DNA of 64,000 nucleotides, taken from Lacticaseibacillus saniviri JCM 17471 = DSM 24301. GTDB taxonomy: Bacteria; Bacillota; Bacilli; Lactobacillales; Lactobacillaceae. A program made the translations under genes and the position numbers. A model generated the notes under the pieces. That model saw nothing but the letters and a program-made list of their open reading frames with translations. It ran no database searches and had not been told where the DNA came from. Location: assembly GCF_001311785.1 (NCBI RefSeq), contig NZ_BBBX01000005.1:1-64000 (forward strand), given 5' to 3'. Of this stretch, positions 47,661 to 57,749 are shown piece after piece; the first letter of the stretch is position 1; every line of letters starts with the position of its first letter.

Positions 47661-47762
47661 TGTCCATTCGCCACCTCCAAAAGTTTCGTTAAACTAAACA
47701 AAAAGTTTAAAGCACGAACTCAATTATAACGGGTATGACGTATTTTTCAAGCATCTGAAACA

Positions 47763-47812
47763 AAAATAGAGATGGCGTCAAACCCCGCGGGGCCTGGCGC
47801 CATCTCTATTCT
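47763..47812 (-). terminator. Terminator of the antiporter gene
   Basis: AATAGAGATGGCG (47765-47777) pairs perfectly with CGCCATCTCTATT (47798-47810), with an inner CCCCGCGGGG palindrome. Confidence 0.9.
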
Positions 47813-47859
47813 CTTAACTCGATATATAGCTGGTAATGGTCGCGTGATCCGAACCATCA

Positions 47860-49958
47860 TTAGCCTTCCGTTAACTCAGCCGCGTTTTCTGTAAAATTGA
47901 CGCCCTGATTCAACTTCTGCGCCATCCGTGGCGTCAGATAACCCTGTTCGGCGAGATCATGAATCGCGGTTCGTTCAGCCGCAAACGCGATGGCACGAAG
48001 GCGTTGCACCTCACGTTCGTACTGCTGTGACTTGTGCTGGCTGAGATCCTTCACGCTGGCAATACGATTGCGATACTGCACAATCAGTGAGTAAATCACC
48101 TGGCGATTGTATTGATGCGCCCGGTTTTCCGGTTTCTTCAAGAAGGCGGAAATCGCCTTCAGCCCACTTTTTGCCAATTCTTTCTCGACAAACAAGCGAT
48201 CTTGGTAGCGCGATTGGGTGCGGCCCTTGAACAGCTCAGTCGCTAAATGCCGCGTCTGCAGCTGCAAGCGATTGGCCATCAAGTGTAGTGTTGGCTGACC
48301 GTAATGATCCTCCAAGATATTGAGTTCCTTGAGTCGGCGTTCGAGCGCTCGCAACGTTCTTGTAACGGACCGCATCGATTTGGCCGTCCTTCTTTAAACC
48401 GTCCAATGCAATCAACTCACCCCGAATCCCGACACGCCGCAGCACCAGTTCATCTTGAATCAATGGGGGAATCGTATCGGAGGTATCCCGATCCAGTTCA
48501 ATACGGCGAATCAACGCCTGATATTCTCCCATCAAATCGAGGACGGGTTTTTGATTCGTCTCGCGGCGCTCAGATTCTAGCCGTCTCACCGCCGTTTGAT
48601 AGACAAAATTTTGGCTTGATCTTCCGTCAATAAGCGCACATCGGCTTGGTCATCGTCCGTGTCCTCATCATTCAATGCGGACTGTTCGATGGCTGAACCC
48701 CGTAACTGCAGTGGTGACCAAATCTTAGTGATGAGTGGTAATGACACTACCGCAACCACCAGACTCAATACCACCACAATCGCCGCGATAAATAGCATCA
48801 AATCACGTTCAGGAAACGCGTCACCGCTATCCAGTAACGCTGGGACCGCGAGTACCCCGACCAAAGTGATGGCCCCACGAACACCGGAAATACCGGTTAA
48901 CAGCGCCGTTCGGATTGCCGGTCGCTTCTGCGTATTCTTGCGCATCCACTGCCACCACATGTAAGCATATCCCCATGCCACGCGTAATGTCAGCACGACG
49001 ATATAGACCGCCAAGGCGTACCCAAAGGCCTGCCAAGTATTGACGGCCTGGGTGCGAATAATGGCCCCCGTCGCCAGTGGTAGCTCGATTCCAAGAATCA
49101 GGAAGATAATCCCGTTCAGCACATAGACCACGATATCCCACGTCCGCTCGGTCACAATCCGCAATTCGGGCAGCGCCGCAATGTAGCGATTGCGCTGTGA
49201 ATTGTTCAGCAACCCAGCGACAACAACGGCGATAACGCCAGATGCGTTCAAGCTTCATCGACAAGCAAATAAATCAGAAACGGCGTCATAATCTGCAAAA
49301 TTGTGTGCAGAATAACATCGTTAATCCCTTGCTGCAGCAGCCATTGACGGGCAAAGTTGATGGCAATCATCAACACAGCCCCTGCTATGGCCCCGACAAT
49401 CGCAATATAAAAGAAATCACCGATCGCATCGCCCAGTGCAAACGCACCGGTCACTGTGGCCGCAATCCCGTATTTAAACCCAATCAGACCACTGGCATCA
49501 TTAATCAGGCTTTCGCCACTGACCAGATGAAGGACTTCATCTGGCAAGTGCACACGCTTGGCCAGTGACTGCACCGCGATGGGATCAGTGGGCGCGATAA
49601 TCGCCGCCAGCGCAAAACCCGCGGACAGTGGCATTGCTGGGACAAGCCAATGCATGAATAACCCACCGATGAGAATTGTCGCAAACACTAAGAAAATCGC
49701 ATTCCCGATGATCGGCCCGCGCAGTTTCCACAACTCTCGCTTTGGAAAGTGGCGGCCGTCATTGAACAGCAATGGCGCGATGAACAGCAACATAAACCAA
49801 TCTGTTGCTAAATTGATTTGGAGGTGGAAAATCAAAGCCACCCCGACCCCTAAAGCGGTCTGAATCAGCGATACTGGGATGGAAACAATGTAGTGGCTCA
49901 AAACGTTGGAGACGATTACCAGACTCACTAAAAACAGAATCGCTTCAACTAAATGCAT
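47860..49958 (-). CDS. Na+/H+ antiporter, CPA1 (NhaP/YjcE-like); three apparent frameshifts
   Basis: Corrections near 49254 (missing T), 48602 (missing base) and 48358 (extra base) give 699 residues. The membrane domain has about 12 TMs with LAAIIAPTDPIAVQSLAKRV and VSGESLINDASGLIGFKYGI, the ion-binding Asp-Asp region of the family, and GISGVRGAITLVGVLAVPAL. A charged helical cytoplasmic domain of about 300 residues follows. Length is at the long end for the family. Role: sodium export and pH homeostasis. Confidence 0.88.
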
Positions 49959-49969
49959 CCTATCCCTCC

Positions 49970-50869
49970 CTACTTAGGTTCTTCACCAATGATGCGCACT
50001 TCGGGTTCGAGTTGCACATCAAATTTTTCTAAAACTGTCTTTTGGACCAAATGAATCATATCCATATAATCGGTCGCCGTGGCGTGATTGATATTCACGA
50101 TAAAGCCCGCGTGTTTCTCAGAAATCTGAGCACCACCGATAATGTGGCCTTGTAAGCCGGCTTTTTGAATCAATGGCCCAACAAAATGGCCAACGGGACG
50201 CTTAAAGACAGACCCACAGGATGGATATTCCAGTGGTTGCTTGGCCGCGCGCAAAGCATTGAGTTCGTCCATCTCACTCCGAATCTCAGGTTTGTCGCCC
50301 GGCTTGAGCTTAAAGGTGGCCGCGACCACAACATCGCCGGTATCTTGCACCAGGCTGTGGCGATAACTGAATTGCATCTCTGCTTGTTGATAAGTCTTCA
50401 GCGTGCCATCAGGTGTGATGACATCGACACGCTCGATCACGGGTGCGACTTCGCCACCGTAAGCGCCCGCATTCATGAAGACGGCCCCACCAATGCTGCC
50501 GGGAATACCAGCCGCAAATTCGAGGCCGGTCAATCCTGCCTGATAAGCCACTTCGGTCGTGTCAATCAAGCGCGCCCCTGCTTGTGCTGTGACTCGCTCA
50601 CCATCAGTCGTGATGGTTTTCATGGCTGTTAAAATAATGGTTAACCCGCGGATGCCACCATCCTTCACAATCAGGTTGCTGGCATTGCCGATAATGGTCA
50701 CAGGCAATTGGTTTGTTTTCGCGTATTGTAGTAATTGGGTTACCTGCGCTAGGGTTTCTGGAAAAGCCAATAAATCTGCTGGGCCACCGGTTTTGGTAAA
50801 GGTATAATAACTGAGTGGTTCATCCTTCTTTAGAACAATATCTTTTAATTCAGGCACGACAGCAGCCAC
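49970..50869 (-). CDS. murB: UDP-N-acetylenolpyruvoylglucosamine reductase
   Basis: 299 residues from GTG 50869 (AGAGGACTTG upstream); a longer frame to 50968 is unlikely. FAD-binding type: [55 protein letters not shown]. Reduces UDP-GlcNAc-enolpyruvate to UDP-MurNAc using NADPH, in the pathway fed by GlmS and GlmM. Frame intact. Confidence 0.95.
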   Translation of the reverse strand: MAAVVPELKDIVLKKDEPLSYYTFTKTGGPADLLAFPETLAQVTQLLQYAKTNQLPVTIIGNASNLIVKDGGIRGLTIILTAMKTITTDGERVTAQAGARLIDTTEVAYQAGLTGLEFAAGIPGSIGGAVFMNAGAYGGEVAPVIERVDVITPDGTLKTYQQAEMQFSYRHSLVQDTGDVVVAATFKLKPGDKPEIRSEMDELNALRAAKQPLEYPSCGSVFKRPVGHFVGPLIQKAGLQGHIIGGAQISEKHAGFIVNINHATATDYMDMIHLVQKTVLEKFDVQLEPEVRIIGEEPK

Positions 50870-50970
50870 GTTTTCAAGTCCTCTCTCAATTGCATAATCT
50901 CTTACAAGTTTAGCATAAATCAATTCATGGTACACTGCAGGAAGTGGTTTGAAGCCAATTCCGACCAAGT

Positions 50971-50999
50971 TTGTTCAAGTCACCGGCTTTAGGTAAAAT
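50971..50999 (+). promoter_or_regulatory. exoA promoter
   Basis: -35 TTGTTC (50971-50976), 17 bp, -10 TAAAAT (50994-50999), about 25 bp before the start codon. Confidence 0.55.
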
Positions 51000-51024
51000 A
51001 GATAACGAGGAGCGTGAATGCATA

Positions 51025-51795
51025 ATGAAATTTATTTCGTGGAATGTTAATGGCCTGCGAGCCGTTCTCAAAAAAGACTTTCTCGATACGTTTAACACAC
51101 TGGATGCAGACTGGTTCTGCCTGCAAGAAACCAAGATGCAAGCGGGTCAGGTCGAACTCGACCTACCCGGCTACTATCAATATTTTAATTACGCCGAACG
51201 CAAGGGTTATTCAGGTACTGCCATTTTCACCAAGCATGAACCCATGGCGGTCACTTACGGTATCGGTCAAGAAGAGCACGACAAAGAAGGCCGTGTCATC
51301 ACGCTAGAATATCCCAACTTTTACATGATGACGGTCTACACCCCCAATTCCGGCAGTGAGCTCAAGCGACTCGACTATCGCCAATCCTGGGATGCCGCTT
51401 TTCTTGACTACACCAAGCAATTAGCTGCCAAAAAGCCTTTGATCTATTGTGGTGATTTGAACGTCGCGCACGAAGAAATCGATCTCAAGAATTTCAAAAC
51501 AAACCATCACAACGCTGGCTTTACGGACGAAGAACGGCAAGACTTCACCAAGCAATTGAACGCCGGCTTTGTCGATACCTTCCGTCACTTCTACCCTGAT
51601 CAGGCCGGTATTTACTCATGGTGGAGTTATCGCTTCTCCGCTCGCAAGAACAATGCCGGTTGGCGCATTGACTATTTTGTCACCAGTGATGCGATGAATC
51701 CGCAGTTGGTGGATGCCAAGATTCATAACGAAATTATGGGGAGCGATCATTGTCCCGTTGAACTCACGACCACCGACCTTTTGGAGGCGAACTAA
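51025..51795 (+). CDS. exoA: Exodeoxyribonuclease III (AP endonuclease)
   Basis: 256 residues from ATG 51025. Motifs ISWNVNGLRAVL, WFCLQETKMQ, IYCGDLNVAHEEIDL, NAGWRIDYFVTSD and GSDHCPVEL include the metal Glu, catalytic Asp/Asn and His. Acts in base-excision repair. Divergent from murB; the next exonuclease gene overlaps its stop (TAATGG). Confidence 0.95.
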   Translation: MKFISWNVNGLRAVLKKDFLDTFNTLDADWFCLQETKMQAGQVELDLPGYYQYFNYAERKGYSGTAIFTKHEPMAVTYGIGQEEHDKEGRVITLEYPNFYMMTVYTPNSGSELKRLDYRQSWDAAFLDYTKQLAAKKPLIYCGDLNVAHEEIDLKNFKTNHHNAGFTDEERQDFTKQLNAGFVDTFRHFYPDQAGIYSWWSYRFSARKNNAGWRIDYFVTSDAMNPQLVDAKIHNEIMGSDHCPVELTTTDLLEAN

Positions 51796-52331
51796 TGGAT
51801 TTCATCGCGATGGATTACGAAACAGCCAATCGCACGCGTGCCTCTGCCTGCTCGATTGCGTTGGTTGTCGTGCGTGATAATCGCGTGGTGGATAGTTTCT
51901 ATAGTCTGATTAATCCACAGGTCCGATTTGAATCCCAAAACACACGGATTCACGGGATTTCCGCCGCGATGGTGGCGGATGCCCCTACCTGGCCGCAAAT
52001 GTGGCCCCACGTGCAAAACTTTTTCACCCGCAGCCAACTGGTCACGGCTCACAATGCCAGTTTTGATGCGTCTGTTGTGCGTAAAAGCCTGGAGCGCTAT
52101 CAACTCGATCCGGTGAGTTATCAACTGATTGACACGGTCAAAACGAGTCGTGAGCTCTTTCCGGCATTACCCAATCACAAGTTGAACACCATGAGTGACT
52201 TCTTAGACATTCGGTTGGATAATCATCACAATGCACTCGCGGATGCATTTGCCTGTGCCCGGATTCTGTTACAAGAAGCCACGATGTTTGGCCAACCGGC
52301 ACTGCAGCCCTTCGTCAAACTGCAAAAGTAA
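51795..52331 (+). CDS. DnaQ-like 3'-5' exonuclease (DEDDh)
   Basis: 178 residues. ExoI FIAMDYETANRTRAS (DxE), ExoII LVTAHNASFDASVV, ExoIII HHNALADAFACARI with the catalytic His. Resembles DNA polymerase III epsilon-like proteins of lactobacilli that act alone in repair or RNA turnover. Overlaps exoA by one base, so probably co-translated and acting in DNA repair. Confidence 0.88.
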   Translation: MDFIAMDYETANRTRASACSIALVVVRDNRVVDSFYSLINPQVRFESQNTRIHGISAAMVADAPTWPQMWPHVQNFFTRSQLVTAHNASFDASVVRKSLERYQLDPVSYQLIDTVKTSRELFPALPNHKLNTMSDFLDIRLDNHHNALADAFACARILLQEATMFGQPALQPFVKLQK

Positions 52332-52347
52332 GTTAACGCTGCGCATC

Positions 52348-52396
52348 AAAAAGAGTCTGCGACAAGCCCACTTCGGGTTGTCACAGACTCTTTTTT
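52348..52396. terminator. Bidirectional terminator (repeat-family hairpin)
   Basis: AAAAAGAGTCTG..GACAA pairs with TTGTCACAGACTCTTTTTT. Similar in sequence to the hairpin at 19421. Confidence 0.9.
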
Positions 52397-52412
52397 GCCT
52401 TCTATTAAGAGA

Positions 52413-52874
52413 TTATTCTTCAGTAATATCGAGCTGTTTGAGCAAGGCCTGCGCGCGCTCACCAACAGCATCAAAGCTCAAATGCCGCGCGTCATCGTCG
52501 TTCTCATCCTTAACCAGATGCAACATCAGATAGGCTTCAGGCAGGCTTTGGCCCAGAAATTCAGGCCATTCCACCACGCTCACACCATCGCCCTCGAAAT
52601 ATTCTTCAAGGCCCAAGTCATCCGCCCCGCCATTTTCAAGCCGGTAGATATCCATGTGATACAGTGGCAACCGCCCCTGTTGATACTCACGAATAATGGT
52701 GAATGTTGGGCTCTTGATAGGCGCATCGATGCCGAGACCTTCCGCGATACCTTTGGTCAGACTCGTCTTCCCCGCACCCAAATCACCATCTAGCAACAAC
52801 ACATCGCCGGGTTGCAACAGGTCAGCAAGGCGTTTGCCAAACTGCTGCAGAGCCGCTTCATTTTGAATCCGCAT
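52413..52874 (-). CDS. tsaE: tRNA threonylcarbamoyladenosine ATPase TsaE
   Basis: 153 residues. Walker A LDGDLGAGKTSLTKG, SPTFTIIREY and YHMDIYRLEN, then EYFEGDGVSVVEWPE. Acts with TsaB and TsaD in t6A formation on tRNAs reading ANN codons. Follows pta by 2 bp on the same strand. Confidence 0.95.
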   Translation of the reverse strand: MRIQNEAALQQFGKRLADLLQPGDVLLLDGDLGAGKTSLTKGIAEGLGIDAPIKSPTFTIIREYQQGRLPLYHMDIYRLENGGADDLGLEEYFEGDGVSVVEWPEFLGQSLPEAYLMLHLVKDENDDDARHLSFDAVGERAQALLKQLDITEE

Positions 52875-52876
52875 GA

Positions 52877-53851
52877 TTACATTTGGGTTTGGGCAGCCGT
52901 GATGATGGCTAACTTGTAGACATCTTCTTCATTGGCGCCACGTGACAAGTCAGAGACCGGCTTGTTTAAGCCTTGCAGGATAGGTCCGATCGCTTCAAAA
53001 CCACCAAAGCGTTGGGCAATCTTGTAGCCAATATTCCCAGATTGTAATTCAGGGAAAATAAAGACATTAGCTTCACCGGCAACGTCTGAACCAGGCGCCT
53101 TTTGCTTGGCAACGGATGGCACAAACGCAGCATCGAATTGTAATTCGCCATCTAAGGCCAAATCAGGTGCCAATTCGTGGGCGATTTGGGTGGCTTCAAC
53201 CACCTTATCAACTTGTGGTGCCTTAGCTGAGCCCTTGGTTGAGAAGGACAACAGTGCCACCTTAGGATCGATGTCAAAGAGTTGGGCTGTCTTTGCAGAT
53301 TCAACCGCAATTTCAGCTAATTCTTGGGCGTTAGGGTCAATGTTGATGGCGTTATCTGCGAACAAGTAACGCTCGTCACGACCGCGTTGCATGATGTAGG
53401 CACCACTCGTGCGGGCCACACCGGGCCGAGTCTTGATGATTTGGAGTGCAGGCCGCACCGTATCACCGGTTGAATGAACCGCGCCGCTGACCATGCCATC
53501 CGCTTGATCCATGTACACGAGCATCGTCCCAAAGTAGTTCACATCTTTGAGGATGGTACGTGCTTGCTCTTCTGTTGCCTTACCCTTGCGGCGTTCGACA
53601 AAAGCGGTGACCATCTCTTCAAAAATCGCATCGGTTTCAGGATCACGAATCACCAATTGCTTGGTCTGCCAGTTGTTTTCTTGCGCAACTTGTTCAATCG
53701 TATCTGGATTGCCCAACACGATGGGTTGTACCAGGCTGTCTGTCGCCAAGCGTACAGCGGCACCCAGAATACGAGGTTCTGTCCCTTCGGGGAAAACAAT
53801 CTTGATTTGCTTACCAGAAATCTTTGCTTTCAAACTATCGAATAAATCCAT
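52877..53851 (-). CDS. pta: Phosphate acetyltransferase
   Basis: 324 residues. Motifs IVFPEGTEPRILGAAVRLA, GMVSGAVHSTGDTVRPALQI and LLSFSTKGSAKAPQVDKV. Interconverts acetyl-CoA and acetyl phosphate, the substrate of AckA (27155). Frame intact. Operon pta-tsaE, with ung 60 bp upstream on the same strand. Confidence 0.96.
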   Translation of the reverse strand: MDLFDSLKAKISGKQIKIVFPEGTEPRILGAAVRLATDSLVQPIVLGNPDTIEQVAQENNWQTKQLVIRDPETDAIFEEMVTAFVERRKGKATEEQARTILKDVNYFGTMLVYMDQADGMVSGAVHSTGDTVRPALQIIKTRPGVARTSGAYIMQRGRDERYLFADNAINIDPNAQELAEIAVESAKTAQLFDIDPKVALLSFSTKGSAKAPQVDKVVEATQIAHELAPDLALDGELQFDAAFVPSVAKQKAPGSDVAGEANVFIFPELQSGNIGYKIAQRFGGFEAIGPILQGLNKPVSDLSRGANEEDVYKLAIITAAQTQM

Positions 53852-53913
53852 GTCTTTTTAGCCTCCATTGTAACGGTTTACTTGCCTATCATAGCTGATT
53901 TTGTAGTGACTTA

Positions 53914-54591
53914 CTAGCCCTCTTCTGGCAATTGCCAATTTATTGGCGTTTCGCCCATTTCTTCAAGAAGTTGATTGGTCTTTGAAAACGGCCGACTACC
54001 AAAGAAACCGCGATATGCCGATAATGGGCTCGGATGAACGGATGTCAAAATCCGATTCTTCTTTGTGTCGATCAGTGTCTGCTTCTGCTTGGCCGAATTG
54101 CCCCACAGAATAAAGACCACGCCACCGCGTTTTGACAAGGCGCTGATGGCCGCGTCACTCAACTGCTCCCACCCTTTATTTTGATGGGAGTTGGCCTGGC
54201 CTCGACGCACCGTCAAGACGGCATTGAGCAGCAAAACACCCTGATCGGCCCAAGACTTGAGGTAACCATGGTGCACAGGCGTGTAGCCCAAGTCAGATTG
54301 CAGTTCTTGATAGATGTTTTTGAGTGATGGCGGCAAAGGTGCATCCGGCATCACCGCAAAACTTGCCCCCACGGCCTGATTGGGTTCGTGATACGGGTCC
54401 TGTCCCAGAATGACAACCTTGACCTGGTCAAACGGGGTCCACTCAAAAGCCTGAAAGATGTGATGCATCTCAGGATAGATGGTTTGGGTCGTATACTCCT
54501 GCTTCAGGAATTCATGCAATTGCGCATATGCTGGGCTCTCAAATACAGGCTCAAGCACCTGCTGCCAGTCATTATGAATCAAAGTCTTCAT
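53914..54591 (-). CDS. ung: Uracil-DNA glycosylase
   Basis: 225 residues from ATG 54591 (GCAGGAGGTTTAGCG). Family 1 motifs: [17 protein letters not shown] (catalytic Asp), [27 protein letters not shown]. Removes uracil from DNA. Frame intact. Confidence 0.96.
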   Translation of the reverse strand: MKTLIHNDWQQVLEPVFESPAYAQLHEFLKQEYTTQTIYPEMHHIFQAFEWTPFDQVKVVILGQDPYHEPNQAVGASFAVMPDAPLPPSLKNIYQELQSDLGYTPVHHGYLKSWADQGVLLLNAVLTVRRGQANSHQNKGWEQLSDAAISALSKRGGVVFILWGNSAKQKQTLIDTKKNRILTSVHPSPLSAYRGFFGSRPFSKTNQLLEEMGETPINWQLPEEG

Positions 54592-54755
54592 CGCTAAACC
54601 TCCTGCATTCAGTGTACCCAAAATTGTCGGCTGTGCCAAAAAAGCTGGCTGTTTTGTTGAGATGCGCTCATTCTGGTTCGTGGGACTTTTCACGATAACG
54701 CTACCATGAACTGGCGAAACATGATAAACTCGATTTTGAATGGGAGGAATGGATT

Positions 54756-55628
54756 ATGATCAAAATCATCGCATCTGATATGGACGGCACCCTGTTAAAC
54801 GACAAAATGCAGGTGTCAGACTTCAACGCTCACGCTATCCGCGAGGCACAAGCGGCAGGAATTGAATTCGTGGTGGCAACCGGCCGCGGGCTCACGGAAG
54901 CAAAGCCACTGCTGCAAGCGCAACAACTCGAACCCGCCTTTATCACACTGAATGGCGCGCAAGTGTATGATGAAGATGACCAGTTGGTTGTCGACATTCC
55001 CCTCACTATCGATTCCCGCGACTTTGTCATCAAAACACTCAATGAACGGGGCATCTATTTTGAACTCGTGACAAATCAAGGCATCTATTCCGACAGCAAG
55101 GTCAAGCGGATTCAAAACGTGGCCGATCTGCTGGTCAATCTGAATCCCGATACCACATACAAAATCGCGGTGGCCTTAGCGGCTGCCCGGTTGGAACTGA
55201 TGAATATTAACTATGTCGATAATTACGCCGAACTGCTGCAGACGCCAGGGCTTGAGGTGCTCAAGATTATCGCCTTTTCAAGCGACCACGCCGCATTAGT
55301 TGAACCCAAAACTTTGTTCAACCAACAAGCTAATTTGATAGTGACCAGCAGTTCTGCCAACAATATCGAGGTTAATCACATCAATGCGCAAAAGGGCCAG
55401 GCACTCGAAGCCTTTGCACAACAGCGTCACGTCAGCATGAATGAAGTGATGGCAATCGGTGACAACCTCAACGATGAATCAATGATTCGTGACGCCAAAT
55501 ACGGCGTTGCCATGGCGAATGCCGTGCCTCAGATCAAGGCATTGGCCTGGGAAGAGACTAAAACAAATATTGAAGATGGGGTCGGCCTTGCGATTAAGCG
55601 TGCCATCGAACTCAACCAAGCCGAATAG
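54756..55628 (+). CDS. Cof-type HAD phosphatase
   Basis: 290 residues. Motif I SDMDGTLLNDKM (nucleophile Asp), motif II FVVATGRG, motif IV MAIGDNLNDESMIRDAKYG. IIB cap between. Substrate likely a sugar phosphate or cofactor phosphate such as FMN; not decidable. AATGGGAGGAATGG before ATG. Confidence 0.9.
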   Translation: MIKIIASDMDGTLLNDKMQVSDFNAHAIREAQAAGIEFVVATGRGLTEAKPLLQAQQLEPAFITLNGAQVYDEDDQLVVDIPLTIDSRDFVIKTLNERGIYFELVTNQGIYSDSKVKRIQNVADLLVNLNPDTTYKIAVALAAARLELMNINYVDNYAELLQTPGLEVLKIIAFSSDHAALVEPKTLFNQQANLIVTSSSANNIEVNHINAQKGQALEAFAQQRHVSMNEVMAIGDNLNDESMIRDAKYGVAMANAVPQIKALAWEETKTNIEDGVGLAIKRAIELNQAE

Positions 55629-55637
55629 GTCATAGCA

Positions 55638-56152
55638 ATGGAATTCTTTATCGATACCATGGAACTCAGACAAACCGGTGCCACCCCCGTGCGCAATCGT
55701 CGTCGGCATCCAATGCTCATGTTGAACGGTCGACTGGGTATTTTGAACGAGGGCTTTGTGCTCACTGACCTGCTCAACCACGAGCTCGGTCGGGTACGAC
55801 AGCGCTCTATCGGGGTGTTTCCACGGTTTGAATTAATCGTCGACGACACATCTGTTGGCACCATCAAGCAGATGTTTGGGGTTTGGCATGAATTCATTTA
55901 TGTTTCTGATCTCAACTGGATCGTGATGGGAAACCTGCTCACGAATCAATACCGCACCTACCACGGCATTCGCCTCATCATGCAGGCGGACAGTCAGACC
56001 TGGATGCCCGATGGGATTCATCTCACGGTCAACGCGCCCGATGATTGCACCAGTGCAATTTTACTCGCAATTCTGTTGGATCACTTCAGTCGCATCGGCT
56101 CACCACACCTGGTGTGGCCACCAGAGTCACCTCTGGCCAATGATTTTCTTGA
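55638..56152 (+). CDS. LURP-one/tubby-like protein (YxjI-like); probable C-terminal frameshift
   Basis: About 170 residues starting MEFFIDTMEL. Repeated beta-strand pattern (MLMLNGRLGILNEGFVLTDL; LGRVRQRSIGVFPRFELIVD) as in LURP-one-related proteins of the tubby/scramblase fold, including Bacillus YxjI. As sequenced, the frame runs 120 bp further through a perfect terminator hairpin to 56273. Adding one T in the TTTT at about 56144 would place a stop at 56152, before the terminator, which is more plausible. Follows the HAD gene after 9 bp. Confidence 0.6.
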
Positions 56153-56159
56153 ATATCGC

Positions 56160-56208
56160 AAAAACAGCCTGAGACACATCCGTTTGGATGTGTCTCAGGC
56201 TGTTTTGT
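56160..56208. terminator. Bidirectional terminator (repeat-family hairpin)
   Basis: AAAACAGCCTGAGACACA pairs with TGTGTCTCAGGCTGTTTT. Perfect 18-bp stem with a T-rich tail. Confidence 0.92.
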
Positions 56209-56674
56209 TTATGGCTTCAATTCAAGCGCGAGTCGAATCATGTCCTTCAACACCAATTTATTCTCAACGATAGGTTCGTCATAGTGATCGAGAAAGAAAT
56301 TGGGCACAACGGCCACAACGCGAAAGCCCATTTTTTGATAAAGATACAGTTGTTCAAAACTGGTGCTACCGGTGCCGATTTCGACTCGGATCGCCCCACA
56401 CTGCTCCGCCCAATTCAGTGCAAACGTCAATAATCGGGTCCCGATTCCTTGGCCTTGATCAGCCGGTGTCACCGCAAGATTCATAATTTCAATGCGATTT
56501 GTCGTTTTGTTCAACGAGAGCAATCAAGCCGCACAGATGCGCTTCGCGATAAGCTTCAAAAACATGGGCTTGGTCTAGATAACGCAAAATCATCGCTTGG
56601 GACGGATCGGCTGCCAATAGAAGTTGCCAATGTTGATCGGTGATGCAGTCAACCGGTCGAATCGTGATTGGCAT
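56209..56674 (-). CDS. GNAT acetyltransferase; one apparent frameshift
   Basis: Removing one base near 56508 gives 154 residues. Begins MPITIRPVDCITDQH; the acetyl-CoA motif is NLAVTPADQGQGIGTRLLTF, then YLYQKMGFRVVAVVPNFF. Its start overlaps the stop of the upstream GNAT gene (TAATG). Substrate unknown. Confidence 0.8.
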
Positions 56675-57235
56675 TAAAGCGCCTTGACCATGTGATTGTA
56701 ACGATGGCTACCAATCATCAGTTCCCCATTCTTGGTGAAACCATGGCGTTCATACAGCGCTTGGGCCCGCGGATTGGTCTGATCGACATTGAGACTCATT
56801 GTGGTCTCCCCGCGCTGTTTGATGATTTCAGCCACCGTGTCGATCAACTGGCCACCCAGGCCATGCCCCTGCGCATTTTCCGCAACAGCCAGAGTATCCA
56901 GGTACCACTCACCCGGATAACTCTCTTGATCAGTGAATAATTGCTTTTTGTTATCGACCCCGAGTTTCTTCAATAAGGGTTCGAAGGGCAGATCAATATT
57001 GGCTTCATCCACATGCGGATAACCCACAAGAATTCCCTTCACTTCATCTTCCACGGTTGCGACGAATGTCCGCTCGTAACTATACCGGTACCCTGGCAAC
57101 AAGAATGCCTCTTCAAAACCGGATAGAGGACATCCTTTGGCAGTGGCATCAGTTCAGGAATTTCCATTTCTTCAAACACAATATCAATTAATGCACAACA
57201 GCCTTTGCATCTTCAGGCTTACTTGGACGTATCAT
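56674..57235 (-). CDS. GNAT acetyltransferase; two apparent frameshifts
   Basis: ATG 57235 (AGGTGATTATA upstream). Adding bases near 57190 and 57119 restores MIRPSKPEDAKAVV and 187 residues. Acetyl-CoA site TLAVAENAQGHGLGGQLIDT; C-terminal ALYERHGFTKNGELMIG. Together with the next gene it forms a tandem GNAT pair. Confidence 0.8.
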
Positions 57236-57749
57236 TATAATCACCTCAAAGCCAGTCTACCAGATATCTCAGGGGCACACAAAAAGTCGATTGCACGCAT
57301 CGGCTGACTGGCCGCTGTGTGCAATCGACGTGTCAATTATCCTGCTGACAATTTATCGGTCAACGTCTTTAGTTTACCCATAACGATCTTCCCGCCAAGC
57401 GCTCCTTATCAAAACGTTGATTGTTCGGCAATCAAGCGGTTTCCACAAATGAGCACTAAACAATTTGCGTTTTGTTGATCTCAAAAAAAGAACCCCAGAC
57501 ACACTATGTTGTGGCTAAAATTAATTATTTACACAATTGATACAATTTGCTTTATTTTAATATTCGGTCCCGCTTACAGCGAACAAATTGCGCGGTTAAC
57601 CTTACTTTTTCGAAAATCGAATGCCTAAAAACACTGATTTTACGCCAAGTGTCGGCCTTGTTTCACCTGTTATTTTTGCTAACATAACTTTGGTGTTACA
57701 TGGGGATTGTGTGAACACCACAAATTTCATTTTGAAGGAGCGGACTGGG
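57236..57749. other. 514-bp gene-free region before the ABC importer
   Basis: Contains an 11-bp perfect inverted repeat GTCGATTGCAC (57286-57296) / GTGCAATCGAC (57319-57329), preceded by AAAAA, probably a terminator or leader hairpin. The rest is AT-rich (57480-57560) with several poor promoter-like boxes but no convincing one. No ORF, RNA gene or known riboswitch is recognised. The region is long for a simple promoter. Confidence 0.45.

Noticed and set aside
49558-49863. Plus-strand ORF opposite the antiporter gene (and other antisense ORFs such as 34918-35529)
   Set aside because: Lies wholly inside a clear gene on the other strand, has no ribosome site and no recognisable motif.
56153-56273. 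C-terminal extension of the LURP-one protein as sequenced
   Set aside because: It reads through a perfect terminator hairpin and into the neighbouring gene's end; a one-base error is the simpler explanation.
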